Assembly: GCA_023388355.1 (NCBI GenBank)
Contig: JAEWGI010000021.1
Coordinates: 1-13,299, forward strand
DNA: 13,299 nt
Direction of reading: 5' to 3'
Source of the DNA: Pseudomonadota bacterium
Lineage (GTDB): Bacteria > Pseudomonadota > Gammaproteobacteria > Xanthomonadales > Xanthomonadaceae
Both the position numbers and the translations under genes were made by a program. Every line of letters begins with the position of its first letter. The stretch's first letter is position 1. Shown here one piece after another: positions 1 through 6,392 of the stretch. The notes under the pieces are model-generated. The model made no database searches, was not told the DNA's origin, and saw only the letters and a program-made list of their open reading frames with translations.

Positions 1-108
1 GCCGTTGGTGGCGGCGCCGACGACCTCGAAGTCGGGTTCGAGCCGCAGCAGCGCGGCCAGGGCGCCGAGAACGAGGGTCTGGTCTTCCGCCAGCAGGATG
101 CGGATCAT
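1..108 (-). CDS. Response regulator, NarL/DesR type (5' part only, runs off the window)
   Basis: This is the first 36 codons of a gene continuing past the left edge. The translation begins MIRILLAEDQTLVLGALAAL and goes on with a leucine-rich helix and an EVVG strand, the usual opening of a NarL/FixJ-class receiver domain. The acidic pair for Mg2+ binding is Glu8-Asp9. The phospho-acceptor Asp, normally near residue 54, and the DNA-binding domain lie outside the window. Such proteins are phosphorylated by a partner histidine kinase and act as transcription factors. The ATG at 108-106 overlaps the stop of the preceding frame as ATGA, with a GGAG ribosome site at 119-116, seven bases upstream. 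This arrangement is typical of a kinase-regulator pair, which matters because the frame upstream looks like YhdP ending in a kinase-like tail. The class is fairly certain; the exact family member is not. Confidence 0.85.
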   Translation of the reverse strand, partial: MIRILLAEDQTLVLGALAALLRLEPDFEVVGAATNG

Positions 109-182
109 GGGGTCGCTCCAGCGGGAACCCGCAGTTCGAGTTCGAGGCCGGACCGCGCGCGCAGCGCCAGGCGGCCGCCGAG
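105..182 (-). pseudogene. Probable 3' remnant of a DesK-type sensor histidine kinase fused in frame to yhdP
   Basis: The last 25 codons of the yhdP frame read LGGRLALRARSGLELELR followed by VPAGATP. This matches the closing strand and tail of HATPase domains in DesK/NarX-type kinases, where LGG-x-L-x-(I/L/V)-x-S precedes G-T-x-(L/V)-x-(L/V)-x-(L/V)-P. The stop overlaps the response regulator ATG, exactly where a cognate kinase would normally end. The G-box and the rest of the kinase are absent. YhdP proteins can have a similar LGDxLxLRxR strand at this position, so a short shared sequence around 159-182 is a plausible joining point. The right-hand limit is approximate. The resemblance is my reading of a short segment and could be coincidental. 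Confidence 0.5.
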
Positions 183-2708
183 GTCGACCGTGATCTCGCC
201 CTCGCCCAGCGGCAGGGTGGTGGCGATCGTGGCCGGCAGCGACGCGGCCGCCGGCTTGGCCAGCGGCTCGGGCAGGTCGAGCGCGGTCCCTTCCAGGCCG
301 GAGCGCAGCTGCAGGCGGGCGCCCGTCGCGGTGCCGCGCGCGGCACGCGGGATCGCCACGCCCACCTGCCAGCGCGAGCGCCCGCGCACGCGCGGCGCCA
401 GCCAGTCCAGCTGCGTCGCGTGCTGCAGCAGTTCGGCTGCGTCCAGCACCGCATCCATGTCCGCCTCGAACGCCGAGCCCGGATCGCGCACGTGGCCGCG
501 GCCGGCGCGCAGCGAGAGCGTGGCCGGGCGGCCCTCGCGCACCGCCGCCAGGCCATCGCCCCGGAAGCCGTGCCGGTTGTAGCGCGCCTGACCACGCACA
601 TTCTCGAAACCGATTTTCCAGCGCGCGTCGGCCAGCGCCACCCCGTCCAGGTCGATCTCACCGGCAATCGTCTGGCCGCCACCCGCGCCGCCAAGCGGCA
701 GCGACATCGCGAACGTCGCTGCCACCGGTCCACGCGCCGAGAGGTTGTCGAACGTCTCCTCCAGCCCCTCGCGCAGCGGGCTGGCGGCCAGCACCGACAG
801 CAGCCGGGCCGCGTCGCCGCGGGGGCGCGCCTCCACCTCCAGCGTCGCCCGCCCGTAGTGCGCCAGCCCCGCCTCCAGGTCGCGCACCTCGACGCCGCCA
901 AGGCTGCCGCGCCCGCGCAGCCTGAAGCCATCGTTGACGAACGCGACCTCGGCATCGAGCTGTTCGAGCGCGGGCCAGTCCGGCTGGAACTTCACCACCG
1001 CGGCTTCCAGCCGCGCATCGGCGTGGAACAGGCCGGCATGCTGGCGGCCGTCGAGCGCGCTGAAGGGCCAGTCGTCCAGGTCGCCCGACACCAGCGCGCG
1101 TCCATCGCGTACCTGCCCGGCCACCAGGGCCTCGTCCAGCCAGCCACGCATGGCCGCGGACATCCGGTGCCGGACCCAGAACCGCTTGGCCACGGGCACC
1201 CGGGCATCATCGACAGTCGCGGCCAGGTCCAGCGCCGGGCGCGAGCCGTCGTTCTGGAACCAGATCGCGCCGCGCACGCTGGCGGCATAGCCCTCGCCCT
1301 CCACCCGCAGCGCGGGCGTGCCCACGCGCAGCCCGGCGCCCTCGCGCCAGCCCACCACCTCGCCGCGCAGGGTGACCGGATGCGGCGCGCCGAAACCGGA
1401 CGGCCAGTCGAAGCGCACCTGCGCCTGCGGATCGGGTTCGAAACGGAAGCCTTCGCCGTCTCCGCTCAGCTTGCCCGCCAGGCCCGCCAGGCCGGGGGTG
1501 TCGCCGACGCTGGCCATGCGCAGCGCCTCCAGGCGCGCATGCGCGCGCACGCGGCCATCGGCCTCGCGCGCCAGCGCCAGCCCGTGGATCTGCACGTCCG
1601 GCGCGGCCGCCAGCAGCCAGCCGCGCAGCCCCGGTTCCAGCAGGTCGCCCATGGCCAGCACCGAGAGCAGCGGCCCGGCGTCGATGCGTTCGGCGTGCAG
1701 CGCGAAGCGCGATCCGCCCGCAACCGCGAGCCCGTCCAGCACCTGCTCGACATCGTCGCGCGCCAGGCGCAGGCGCGGCGCGTCCAGGCGCCAGCCATCG
1801 TCGGTGGCCCGCCAGCGCGCGCGCGCATCGAGCGTCCCGATCCGCAGCCGCGGCGGCTCAAGCCCGGCATCGACCGGCGTGCCGCGCAGCGCCGCGTCCT
1901 CGAACGCCGCATCCATGGTGATCTGCTGCACCCGCCGCCGCTGCAGCCGCAGCCACAGCTGGGCCCGGCCCTGGCCCGACTCAACCGCGATCCCGGCATG
2001 GTGCAGCAGCGGCGCCCAGGCGCCCAGGTCGGCGTCCACGATCGAGGCATGGGCGCGACCGTCGCCGGCGTGGCGGTCCAGATCGAACGCCAGCTGCAGC
2101 GGCGCCGCGTCCGCATCGATCCAGGCCCGCGCCGCCGAACGCACGCGGTCGCCGTCGACCTGCAGTCGCAGGTCGATCCGCGCCAGCGTCGCCTCGATTC
2201 CGAGCGAGGGCGCGTCCACCGTCAGCCGGCCGCCGATCACCTGCAGTTCGCCCAGCGGCTCCAGCGCCTCGAACGGATCCCCGCCCTGGCCCTCGCCAGG
2301 CAGGCCGCGCACCTGCCAGCGGCCGTCGTCCTCGCGTTCGAGCACCAGCTGCAGGCCGCGCAGCCGCAGCTCGGTGAACGAGCGGCCGGGCAGCAGCCCG
2401 GCGTACTGGGAAATCAGGATTTCCGCCTCGCCGATCCGCACCGCGCCGACGCCTTCGCCGATGCGCAGCCCGTCGACCCGCAGCAGCGGCCCGCGCCGGG
2501 TCCATTCCGTCTCCAGGCGGTCGAACGCCACCGTCCGCCCGGCGCGCTCGCCCAGCCACGCCGCGACCCGATCGGGGTGGCGCTCGGCAAGCGGCAGCAG
2601 CCGGCTCACCGCCCCCGCCACCAGGGCGGCCAGGATCAGCAGCAGCGCAAGCGCGTACCAGGCGCCACGACGCAGCAGGCGGAAGCGGCGGCGGAAGGGG
2701 GAGGTCAT
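105..2708 (-). CDS. yhdP: YhdP-family (AsmA-like) envelope protein, C-terminally truncated, with a foreign-looking tail
   Basis: Full YhdP proteins (about 1270 residues in E. coli) are anchored in the inner membrane, extend through the periplasm and are implicated in phospholipid transport to the outer membrane. This frame has 867 residues. It starts with a basic cytoplasmic end, one membrane helix at about residues 16-37, then the conserved HPDRVAAWLGERAGR and WTRRGPLLRVDGLRIG segments at about 44-84. A typical YhdP stretch with RGWLDEAL follows at about 505-565. Homology to YhdP appears continuous to about residue 840. The remaining C-terminal AsmA-like part, roughly 400 residues, is absent; instead the frame ends in some 25 residues (LELELRVPAGATP at the very end) resembling a sensor kinase terminus, and the stop overlaps a response regulator start. 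The gene follows rng after a 138-bp spacer. The start chosen gives the usual N-terminus, although no clear Shine-Dalgarno is visible. The protein may be non-functional, or the junction may be an assembly artefact. Confidence 0.85.
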   Translation of the reverse strand: MTSPFRRRFRLLRRGAWYALALLLILAALVAGAVSRLLPLAERHPDRVAAWLGERAGRTVAFDRLETEWTRRGPLLRVDGLRIGEGVGAVRIGEAEILISQYAGLLPGRSFTELRLRGLQLVLEREDDGRWQVRGLPGEGQGGDPFEALEPLGELQVIGGRLTVDAPSLGIEATLARIDLRLQVDGDRVRSAARAWIDADAAPLQLAFDLDRHAGDGRAHASIVDADLGAWAPLLHHAGIAVESGQGRAQLWLRLQRRRVQQITMDAAFEDAALRGTPVDAGLEPPRLRIGTLDARARWRATDDGWRLDAPRLRLARDDVEQVLDGLAVAGGSRFALHAERIDAGPLLSVLAMGDLLEPGLRGWLLAAAPDVQIHGLALAREADGRVRAHARLEALRMASVGDTPGLAGLAGKLSGDGEGFRFEPDPQAQVRFDWPSGFGAPHPVTLRGEVVGWREGAGLRVGTPALRVEGEGYAASVRGAIWFQNDGSRPALDLAATVDDARVPVAKRFWVRHRMSAAMRGWLDEALVAGQVRDGRALVSGDLDDWPFSALDGRQHAGLFHADARLEAAVVKFQPDWPALEQLDAEVAFVNDGFRLRGRGSLGGVEVRDLEAGLAHYGRATLEVEARPRGDAARLLSVLAASPLREGLEETFDNLSARGPVAATFAMSLPLGGAGGGQTIAGEIDLDGVALADARWKIGFENVRGQARYNRHGFRGDGLAAVREGRPATLSLRAGRGHVRDPGSAFEADMDAVLDAAELLQHATQLDWLAPRVRGRSRWQVGVAIPRAARGTATGARLQLRSGLEGTALDLPEPLAKPAAASLPATIATTLPLGEGEITVDLGGRLALRARSGLELELRVPAGATP

Positions 2709-2846
2709 GGGAGGGCGGGTCCCGGGGCCCGGGATCCGGGACCCGGGAAAATCAGGAACAAGGGCATTGCGCTCCGGGGCGCTCGTCCGGCGACAACGCC
2801 TGCCGCGCTCTTCCGGGACCCTGGTCCCGGGTCCCGGGCCGCGACC
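2709..2846. repeat. rng-yhdP spacer with an inverted pair of GGGTCCC-type repeats
   Basis: The 138-bp spacer between the rng stop and the yhdP start holds two 22-base blocks, 2726-2747 and 2819-2840. They are reverse complements of each other with two mismatches and are 71 bp apart. Both consist of short GGGA/CCCGGG units such as CCGGGACCCGGG. In the rng-yhdP transcript they could pair into a long GC-rich stem. Short GGG-anchored heptamer repeats of this kind are common between genes in Lysobacter-like xanthomonads, so this is probably an interspersed repeat and not a gene-specific signal. A stem here could attenuate transcription or stabilise the upstream rng message; neither is shown. I see no separate gene in the spacer. 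Confidence 0.65.
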
Positions 2847-4331
2847 TCACAGAAGCACCACATCGAACTGCTCCTGCAGGTACTGCTCATCGGCCTGGAA
2901 GCGGATCGACTTGCCGAGGAATTCCTCCAGCTCGACCACCGCGGGCGATTCGTCCTCGGTGATGCGGGCCACGACCTTGGGCGAGGCGATCACCAGCAGG
3001 CGTTCGGCCTCGAACTGGCGCACGGCGCGCACGATCTCGCGGAAGATCTCGTAGGTCACCGTTTCCAGGGTACGGACCATGCCGCGGCCGCCGCAGGCGT
3101 TGCAGGTCTCGCTGAGCTGGCGCTGCAGGCTCTCGACCGTGCGCTTGCGGGTCATCTCCACCAGGCCCAGCGGCGAGAAGTCGTAGACCGTGGTCTTGGC
3201 GTGGTCCTTGACCAGCGACTTCTCCAGGGTGCGCAGCACCTGGCGGCGATGCTCGTCGTCGACCATGTCGATGAAGTCGATGATGATGATCCCGCCGAGG
3301 TTGCGCAGCCGCAGCTGCCGCGCCACCGCCTGCGCGGCCTCGAGGTTGGTGCGGTACACCGTCTCCTCGAGGTTGCGCTGGCCGACGAACGAGCCGGTGT
3401 TGACGTCGACCGTGGTCATCGCCTCGGTCTGGTCGATCACCAGGTAGCCGCCGGATTTCAGCGGCACCTGCTTGTCCAGCGCGCGCTGGATCTCGTCCTC
3501 GACCCCGTACAGATCGAAGATCGGGCGGTTGCCGGTGTACAGCTCGATGCGCTCGGCCAGCACCGGCATGTACTTGGCCACGAACGCCTGCAGCCGGTCG
3601 AAGGTCTCGCGCGAATCGACCTTCACCTTTTCCACGTCCTTGCGGATCAGGTCGCGCACCGCGCGCAGCGGCAGGCTCAGGTCCTCGTAGATGCAGGTCT
3701 GCACCGGCGCCTCGCGCGAGCGCCTGGCGACGATGTTCCAGACCCGCGACAGGTAGGCCAGGTCCTCGCCCAGCGCCTCGGCCGGCTGGCCTTCGGCATT
3801 GGTGCGCACGATGTAGCCCAGCGGCTCCTCCGGCGTCGACGCCTCGGCGACCATGGCCTTCAGGCGCGCGCGCTCGGTCTCGTCCTCGATCCGCGCCGAC
3901 ACGCCGATCACCCGCGACTGCGGCAGCAGCACCAAGTAGCGCGATGGAATGCTCAACTGGGTGGTCAGGCGCGCACCCTTGCTGCCGATCGGGTCCTTGA
4001 CCACCTGCACGATCACTTCCTGGCCATCGCGCAGCAGCTCGGTCACCGGCAGCACCGGCTGCGGCACCGGCGGCAAGGCGTCGTCCGCCGCCTCGGGCTG
4101 GGTCGGGCGCACCACGTCGTTGGCGTGCAGGAACGCGGTGCGCTCCAGGCCGATGTCGACGAAGGCCGCCTGCATGCCCGGCATCACCCGCTGCACCTTG
4201 CCCTTGTAGATGTTGCCGACCACGCCCCGGCGCCAGCCGCGCTCGATGTGCAGTTCCTGCAGCATGCCGTTCTCGACCACGGCCACCCGGGTTTCGCGCG
4301 GGGTGACGTTGACCAGGATCTCCTCCGACAT
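2847..4331 (-). CDS. rng: Ribonuclease G (RNase E/G family)
   Basis: This is a single-strand-specific endoribonuclease that in E. coli trims the 5' end of 16S rRNA and degrades some mRNAs. The predicted 494 residues compare with 489 in E. coli. An S1-type RNA-binding domain occupies about residues 36-125 and includes YKGKVQRVMPGMQAAFVDIG. The catalytic Mg2+ ligands are Asp309 in VDVNTG and Asp352 in IIDFIDM. The DNase I-like region continues to LGLVEMTRKR at about 389-397. The Zn-link cysteines are Cys410 and Cys413 in CNACGGRG, and the end, EQFDVVLL, matches the family. There is no RNase E-like scaffold extension, which supports RNase G. The chosen ATG overlaps the maf stop as TGATG and is preceded by an AGGGGG ribosome site, so translation is probably coupled to maf. 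yhdP follows on the same strand. The frame is open well upstream of this ATG, but homology begins at MSEEILVN. Confidence 0.96.
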   Translation of the reverse strand: MSEEILVNVTPRETRVAVVENGMLQELHIERGWRRGVVGNIYKGKVQRVMPGMQAAFVDIGLERTAFLHANDVVRPTQPEAADDALPPVPQPVLPVTELLRDGQEVIVQVVKDPIGSKGARLTTQLSIPSRYLVLLPQSRVIGVSARIEDETERARLKAMVAEASTPEEPLGYIVRTNAEGQPAEALGEDLAYLSRVWNIVARRSREAPVQTCIYEDLSLPLRAVRDLIRKDVEKVKVDSRETFDRLQAFVAKYMPVLAERIELYTGNRPIFDLYGVEDEIQRALDKQVPLKSGGYLVIDQTEAMTTVDVNTGSFVGQRNLEETVYRTNLEAAQAVARQLRLRNLGGIIIIDFIDMVDDEHRRQVLRTLEKSLVKDHAKTTVYDFSPLGLVEMTRKRTVESLQRQLSETCNACGGRGMVRTLETVTYEIFREIVRAVRQFEAERLLVIASPKVVARITEDESPAVVELEEFLGKSIRFQADEQYLQEQFDVVLL

Positions 4332-4924
4332 CAGCCCGCCCCCCCCTGTTCGAAGCGTGTCTCCAGGCCGAACCCGTGCAGCAGCTGCATGGTTTCGTGC
4401 AGCGGCAGGCCCATCACCCCCGAATAGCTGCCGTCGAGGCGGGCGACGAAGCGCTCCGCGCCGCCCTGGATCGCGTATCCGCCGGCGCGGCCCATCGGCT
4501 CGCCGCTGGCGACGTAGGCGGCGATCTGGCCATCGTCCAGCCTGGCGAAGCTCACCTGCGAGCGGCACAGCGCCTGCGCCTCGCGCGCGGCCGATACCAG
4601 GCTGACCGCGGTCAGCACCTCGTGGGTGCGGCCCGACAGGCTGCGCAGCATGTCGGCGGCATCGGCGGCGTCGCGCGGCTTGCCGAACACGCGGTCGTCG
4701 AGCACCACCTCGGTGTCGGCACCCAGCACCACCGCTCCGGGCACGCCGGCCACCGCCAGCAGCCCGGCACCGGCCTTCGCGCGCGCCAGCCGGCTCACGT
4801 AGTCGGGCGCCGGCTCGCCGGGCCCGCGCACTTCCGGAATGTCGATGTCGATGGTGCCGAAGGCGACGCCGAGGCGCGCCAGCAGCTCGCGCCGGCGCGG
4901 CGATTGGGAGGCTAGATGCAGCAT
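4331..4924 (-). CDS. maf: Maf-family dTTP/UTP pyrophosphatase (YhdE type)
   Basis: Maf proteins hydrolyse nucleoside triphosphates to monophosphate and pyrophosphate. The YhdE branch acts on dTTP, UTP and modified pyrimidine nucleotides, a cytosolic house-cleaning role. The 197 residues start with [15 protein letters not shown], the phosphate-binding S-x-SPRR motif. [18 protein letters not shown] follows at about 68-85, with Asp70 as the likely catalytic base, then [12 protein letters not shown] at 96-107 and [18 protein letters not shown] at 137-154. The SGEPxxxAGxYxIQG form and rng as next gene favour YhdE over YceF. The frame is open 17 codons further upstream, but homology starts at this ATG. 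The stop overlaps the rng start (TGATG). No Shine-Dalgarno is visible; a TATCCT hexamer lies six bases upstream (see findings). The gene is divergent from the SIMPL gene. Confidence 0.94.
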   Translation of the reverse strand: MLHLASQSPRRRELLARLGVAFGTIDIDIPEVRGPGEPAPDYVSRLARAKAGAGLLAVAGVPGAVVLGADTEVVLDDRVFGKPRDAADAADMLRSLSGRTHEVLTAVSLVSAAREAQALCRSQVSFARLDDGQIAAYVASGEPMGRAGGYAIQGGAERFVARLDGSYSGVMGLPLHETMQLLHGFGLETRFEQGGAG

Positions 4925-5045
4925 CGGACAAGGATACCCGCGGGCGCTCCGGCCCCGACCGAACCCGGCCCGCAACCCCGTTCAGGCTCACGGGCCGTTC
5001 ACCGGAACCTGACGACCCTTCACACAGCACCTCCCGGAGACCACC
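4925..5045. promoter_or_regulatory. Divergent intergenic region between maf and the SIMPL gene
   Basis: These 121 bp separate two divergent units and should hold both promoters. On the plus strand a GGAG ribosome site at 5036-5039 lies six bases before the SIMPL ATG. On the minus strand TATCCT at 4936-4931 resembles a -10 box but has no good -35 partner. A GGAACC at 5004-5009 vaguely recalls an envelope-stress sigma -35 element, but I find no matching -10. No start site can be called firmly. Confidence 0.4.
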
Positions 5046-5783
5046 ATGTTCCGTCCCGCAGCCTCCCTGCTCCTTGCAGCCAGCCTCGCCACCGGTGCCC
5101 TCGCGATGACCAGCGCCCACGCCCAGTCCGCCGTCCCCGGCGTCGCCGCGACCGACGGCACCCTGCTGTCGGTCACCGCCCGCGCCGAAGCCAGCCGCGT
5201 GCCCGACGTGGCCGGCCTGTCCACCGGCGTGGTCACCCAGGCCGCCGACGCCAATGCCGCGCTCAGGGCCAACTCGGCGCAGATGGCCAAGGTGGTCGCG
5301 GCGATCCGCGCCGCCGGCATCGCCGAGCGCGACATCCAGACCAGCGGCATCAGCATCCATCCCCAGTACCGCCACAGCGAAAACCAGCCGCCGGTGATCA
5401 CCGGCTACCAGGCCAGCAACACCGTCTCGCTCAAGGTGCGCGACATCGCCCGCCTGGGCGAGGTGCTCGACGCGCTGGTGGCCAGCGGCGCCAACCAGGT
5501 CCACGGCCCCAGTTTCGAGATCGACCAGCCCGAGGTGGTGTACGACGAGGCCCGGCGCGAGGCGCTGAAGCTGGCCCAGGCGCGCGCGGCGATGTACGCC
5601 GAGTCGCTGGGGCTGCGGGTGCGGCGCATCGTCAGCATCAGCGAGGGCGGCGGCTTCCAGCCGCCGGTGCCGATGATGATGAAGTCGGCGGCGATGGACG
5701 CGCGCATGGAGTCGGCGCCGGTGGCGCCGGGCGAGACCACGCTTTCGGTCAGCCTCGACGTCGTGTTCGAACTGGGGAAGTAG
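5046..5783 (+). CDS. Periplasmic SIMPL (DUF541, YggE-like) domain protein
   Basis: This predicted 245-residue exported protein belongs to the SIMPL/DUF541 family. Residues 1-26 form a signal peptide: a basic start, a hydrophobic core and AHA|Q as the likely signal peptidase I site. The SIMPL domain spans about 38-243. Features seen in the family are LLSVTARAEASRVPDVAGL near its start, RDIQTSGISIHPQY at about 98-111, GYQASNTVSLKVRD in the middle, and a C-terminal ETTLSVSLDVVFEL strand. E. coli YggE is linked to reduced oxidative stress, but the molecular role of the family is unclear, so no precise function is assigned. Its good ribosome site (GGAG, six bases upstream) supports the start. A 55-codon gene begins two bases after its stop, suggesting a two-gene transcript. 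Confidence 0.9.
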   Translation: MFRPAASLLLAASLATGALAMTSAHAQSAVPGVAATDGTLLSVTARAEASRVPDVAGLSTGVVTQAADANAALRANSAQMAKVVAAIRAAGIAERDIQTSGISIHPQYRHSENQPPVITGYQASNTVSLKVRDIARLGEVLDALVASGANQVHGPSFEIDQPEVVYDEARREALKLAQARAAMYAESLGLRVRRIVSISEGGGFQPPVPMMMKSAAMDARMESAPVAPGETTLSVSLDVVFELGK

Positions 5784-5785
5784 CC

Positions 5786-5953
5786 ATGGCCAAGACGCCC
5801 GACCGCCGCGAGGAGCGCTCCGGCTATCCGGAAAAGCAGCCGCACGACCGCGACGACGCGCGCCGCTCCGGCGCGAAGAAGCAGCCCAATCCGGACGCCG
5901 GCGGCCTGGACCGCGAACCCGAACAGGACGGGACCCACAGCGAACCGGACTGA
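5786..5953 (+). CDS. Small charged hypothetical protein (55 residues)
   Basis: I do not recognise a domain. The protein begins MAKTPDRREERSGYPEKQPH and is almost entirely polar: about 40% of residues are Asp, Glu, Arg or Lys, with many Pro and Gly and almost no hydrophobic residues, so it is probably disordered and cytosolic. There is no signal peptide. The evidence that it is real is positional. The ATG lies two bases after the SIMPL stop, with a strong GGGGAAG ribosome site inside the end of that gene at 5774-5780. The same frame is open far upstream, but only this ATG sits behind a ribosome site. No function is assigned; a connection with the SIMPL protein is inferred from spacing alone. 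Confidence 0.6.
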   Translation: MAKTPDRREERSGYPEKQPHDRDDARRSGAKKQPNPDAGGLDREPEQDGTHSEPD

Positions 5954-6039
5954 GCGGCAGCGGCGCCACCCGGCCGCGGTTCGCTCCTTCCCGGCTCGCG
6001 GGGCATTGCGCCATTCACGGATGGAAGGCCGGGACAAGG

Positions 6040-6064
6040 GCGCGAGCCGCGCAGCGGCTCGCGC
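6040..6064. terminator. Perfect 11-bp hairpin, possible terminator of the SIMPL unit
   Basis: GCGCGAGCCGC and GCGGCTCGCGC are perfect reverse complements separated by a GCA loop. The hairpin lies 87 bp after the stop of the small gene. No T tract follows on either strand, so intrinsic termination is only possible, not demonstrated; it may instead be part of a repeat element. Confidence 0.4.
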
Positions 6065-6105
6065 AGGGCCCGCGCCGCCTCGCTGCCCCCACCCCGGCCC
6101 GTCCA

Positions 6106-6126
6106 GCCCGGCGCAGCGCGCCGGGC
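6106..6126. repeat. Perfect 9-bp hairpin
   Basis: GCCCGGCGC and GCGCCGGGC are perfect reverse complements around an AGC loop, 41 bp after the previous hairpin. There is no T tract. Together the two look like paired stem-loops of an interspersed repeat rather than a single terminator. Confidence 0.45.
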
Positions 6127-6392
6127 GTCCGGACGTTCCGCGCGGCTGCCATGCTCCGGCTCCTTGCCCGGCTCGCGGGTGAGGCGGCAAGGGAACCGTC
6201 CGTCGGCGCCCCGCGCCTTCCACCTCCGTCGCATTGCCGCGCCCGCCACGCCGGGCGTAGCGTGGAACCGCAGTCCGGTCGCGCGCCAGCGCGGGACGCC
6301 GGCGGCTCGGGGATCGACCCCGGTGCCGCCACTGGCGCGTTCGCAGCTACACGGGCGGCCAGTGCGGCCGCCGGCAACCGCGGAGGTGGGCC

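Larger units (their letters stand above)
5954..6392. repeat. Gene-free repeat- and hairpin-rich region before tonB
   Basis: This stretch of about 440 bp has long open frames in several phases, but none starts or ends like a real gene. It holds a direct repeat, GCTCCTTCCCGGCTCGCGGG at 5983-6002, recurring at 6159-6179 with one extra G. The core CGGCTCGCG appears at 5992-6000, 6055-6063 and 6169-6177, and inverted at 6041-6049. Two perfect hairpins lie between the copies. A third, weaker inverted repeat (GGCGGCC/GGCCGCC, 6354-6372) sits just upstream of the tonB ribosome site. The 11-mer GGGCATTGCGC at 6001-6011 also occurs at 2762-2772 in the rng-yhdP spacer. I read this as an interspersed repeat area that also contains the tonB promoter, which I cannot place. 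Confidence 0.6.

Noticed and set aside
420..4427. Uninterrupted plus-strand frame of over 1300 codons antisense to yhdP and rng
   Set aside because: It runs opposite two well-recognised genes, is rich in His, Arg, Gln and Ala as expected for the complementary frame of GC-rich coding DNA, and has no domain I recognise.
4985..5010. GTTCAGG/CCTGAC inverted repeat and GGAACC as a possible envelope-stress sigma promoter for the SIMPL gene
   Set aside because: The arms are short and widely spaced, and no matching -10 element lies at the right distance.
4332..6014. Long minus-strand extension upstream of rng in the same frame
   Set aside because: RNase G homology begins at 4331. The extension crosses maf in another frame and runs antisense to the SIMPL gene, so it is an open shadow frame.
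5824..6249. Minus-strand frames across the region before tonB
   Set aside because: Low-complexity Arg/Gly/Pro translations that cross repeats and hairpins, with no ribosome site or recognisable domain.
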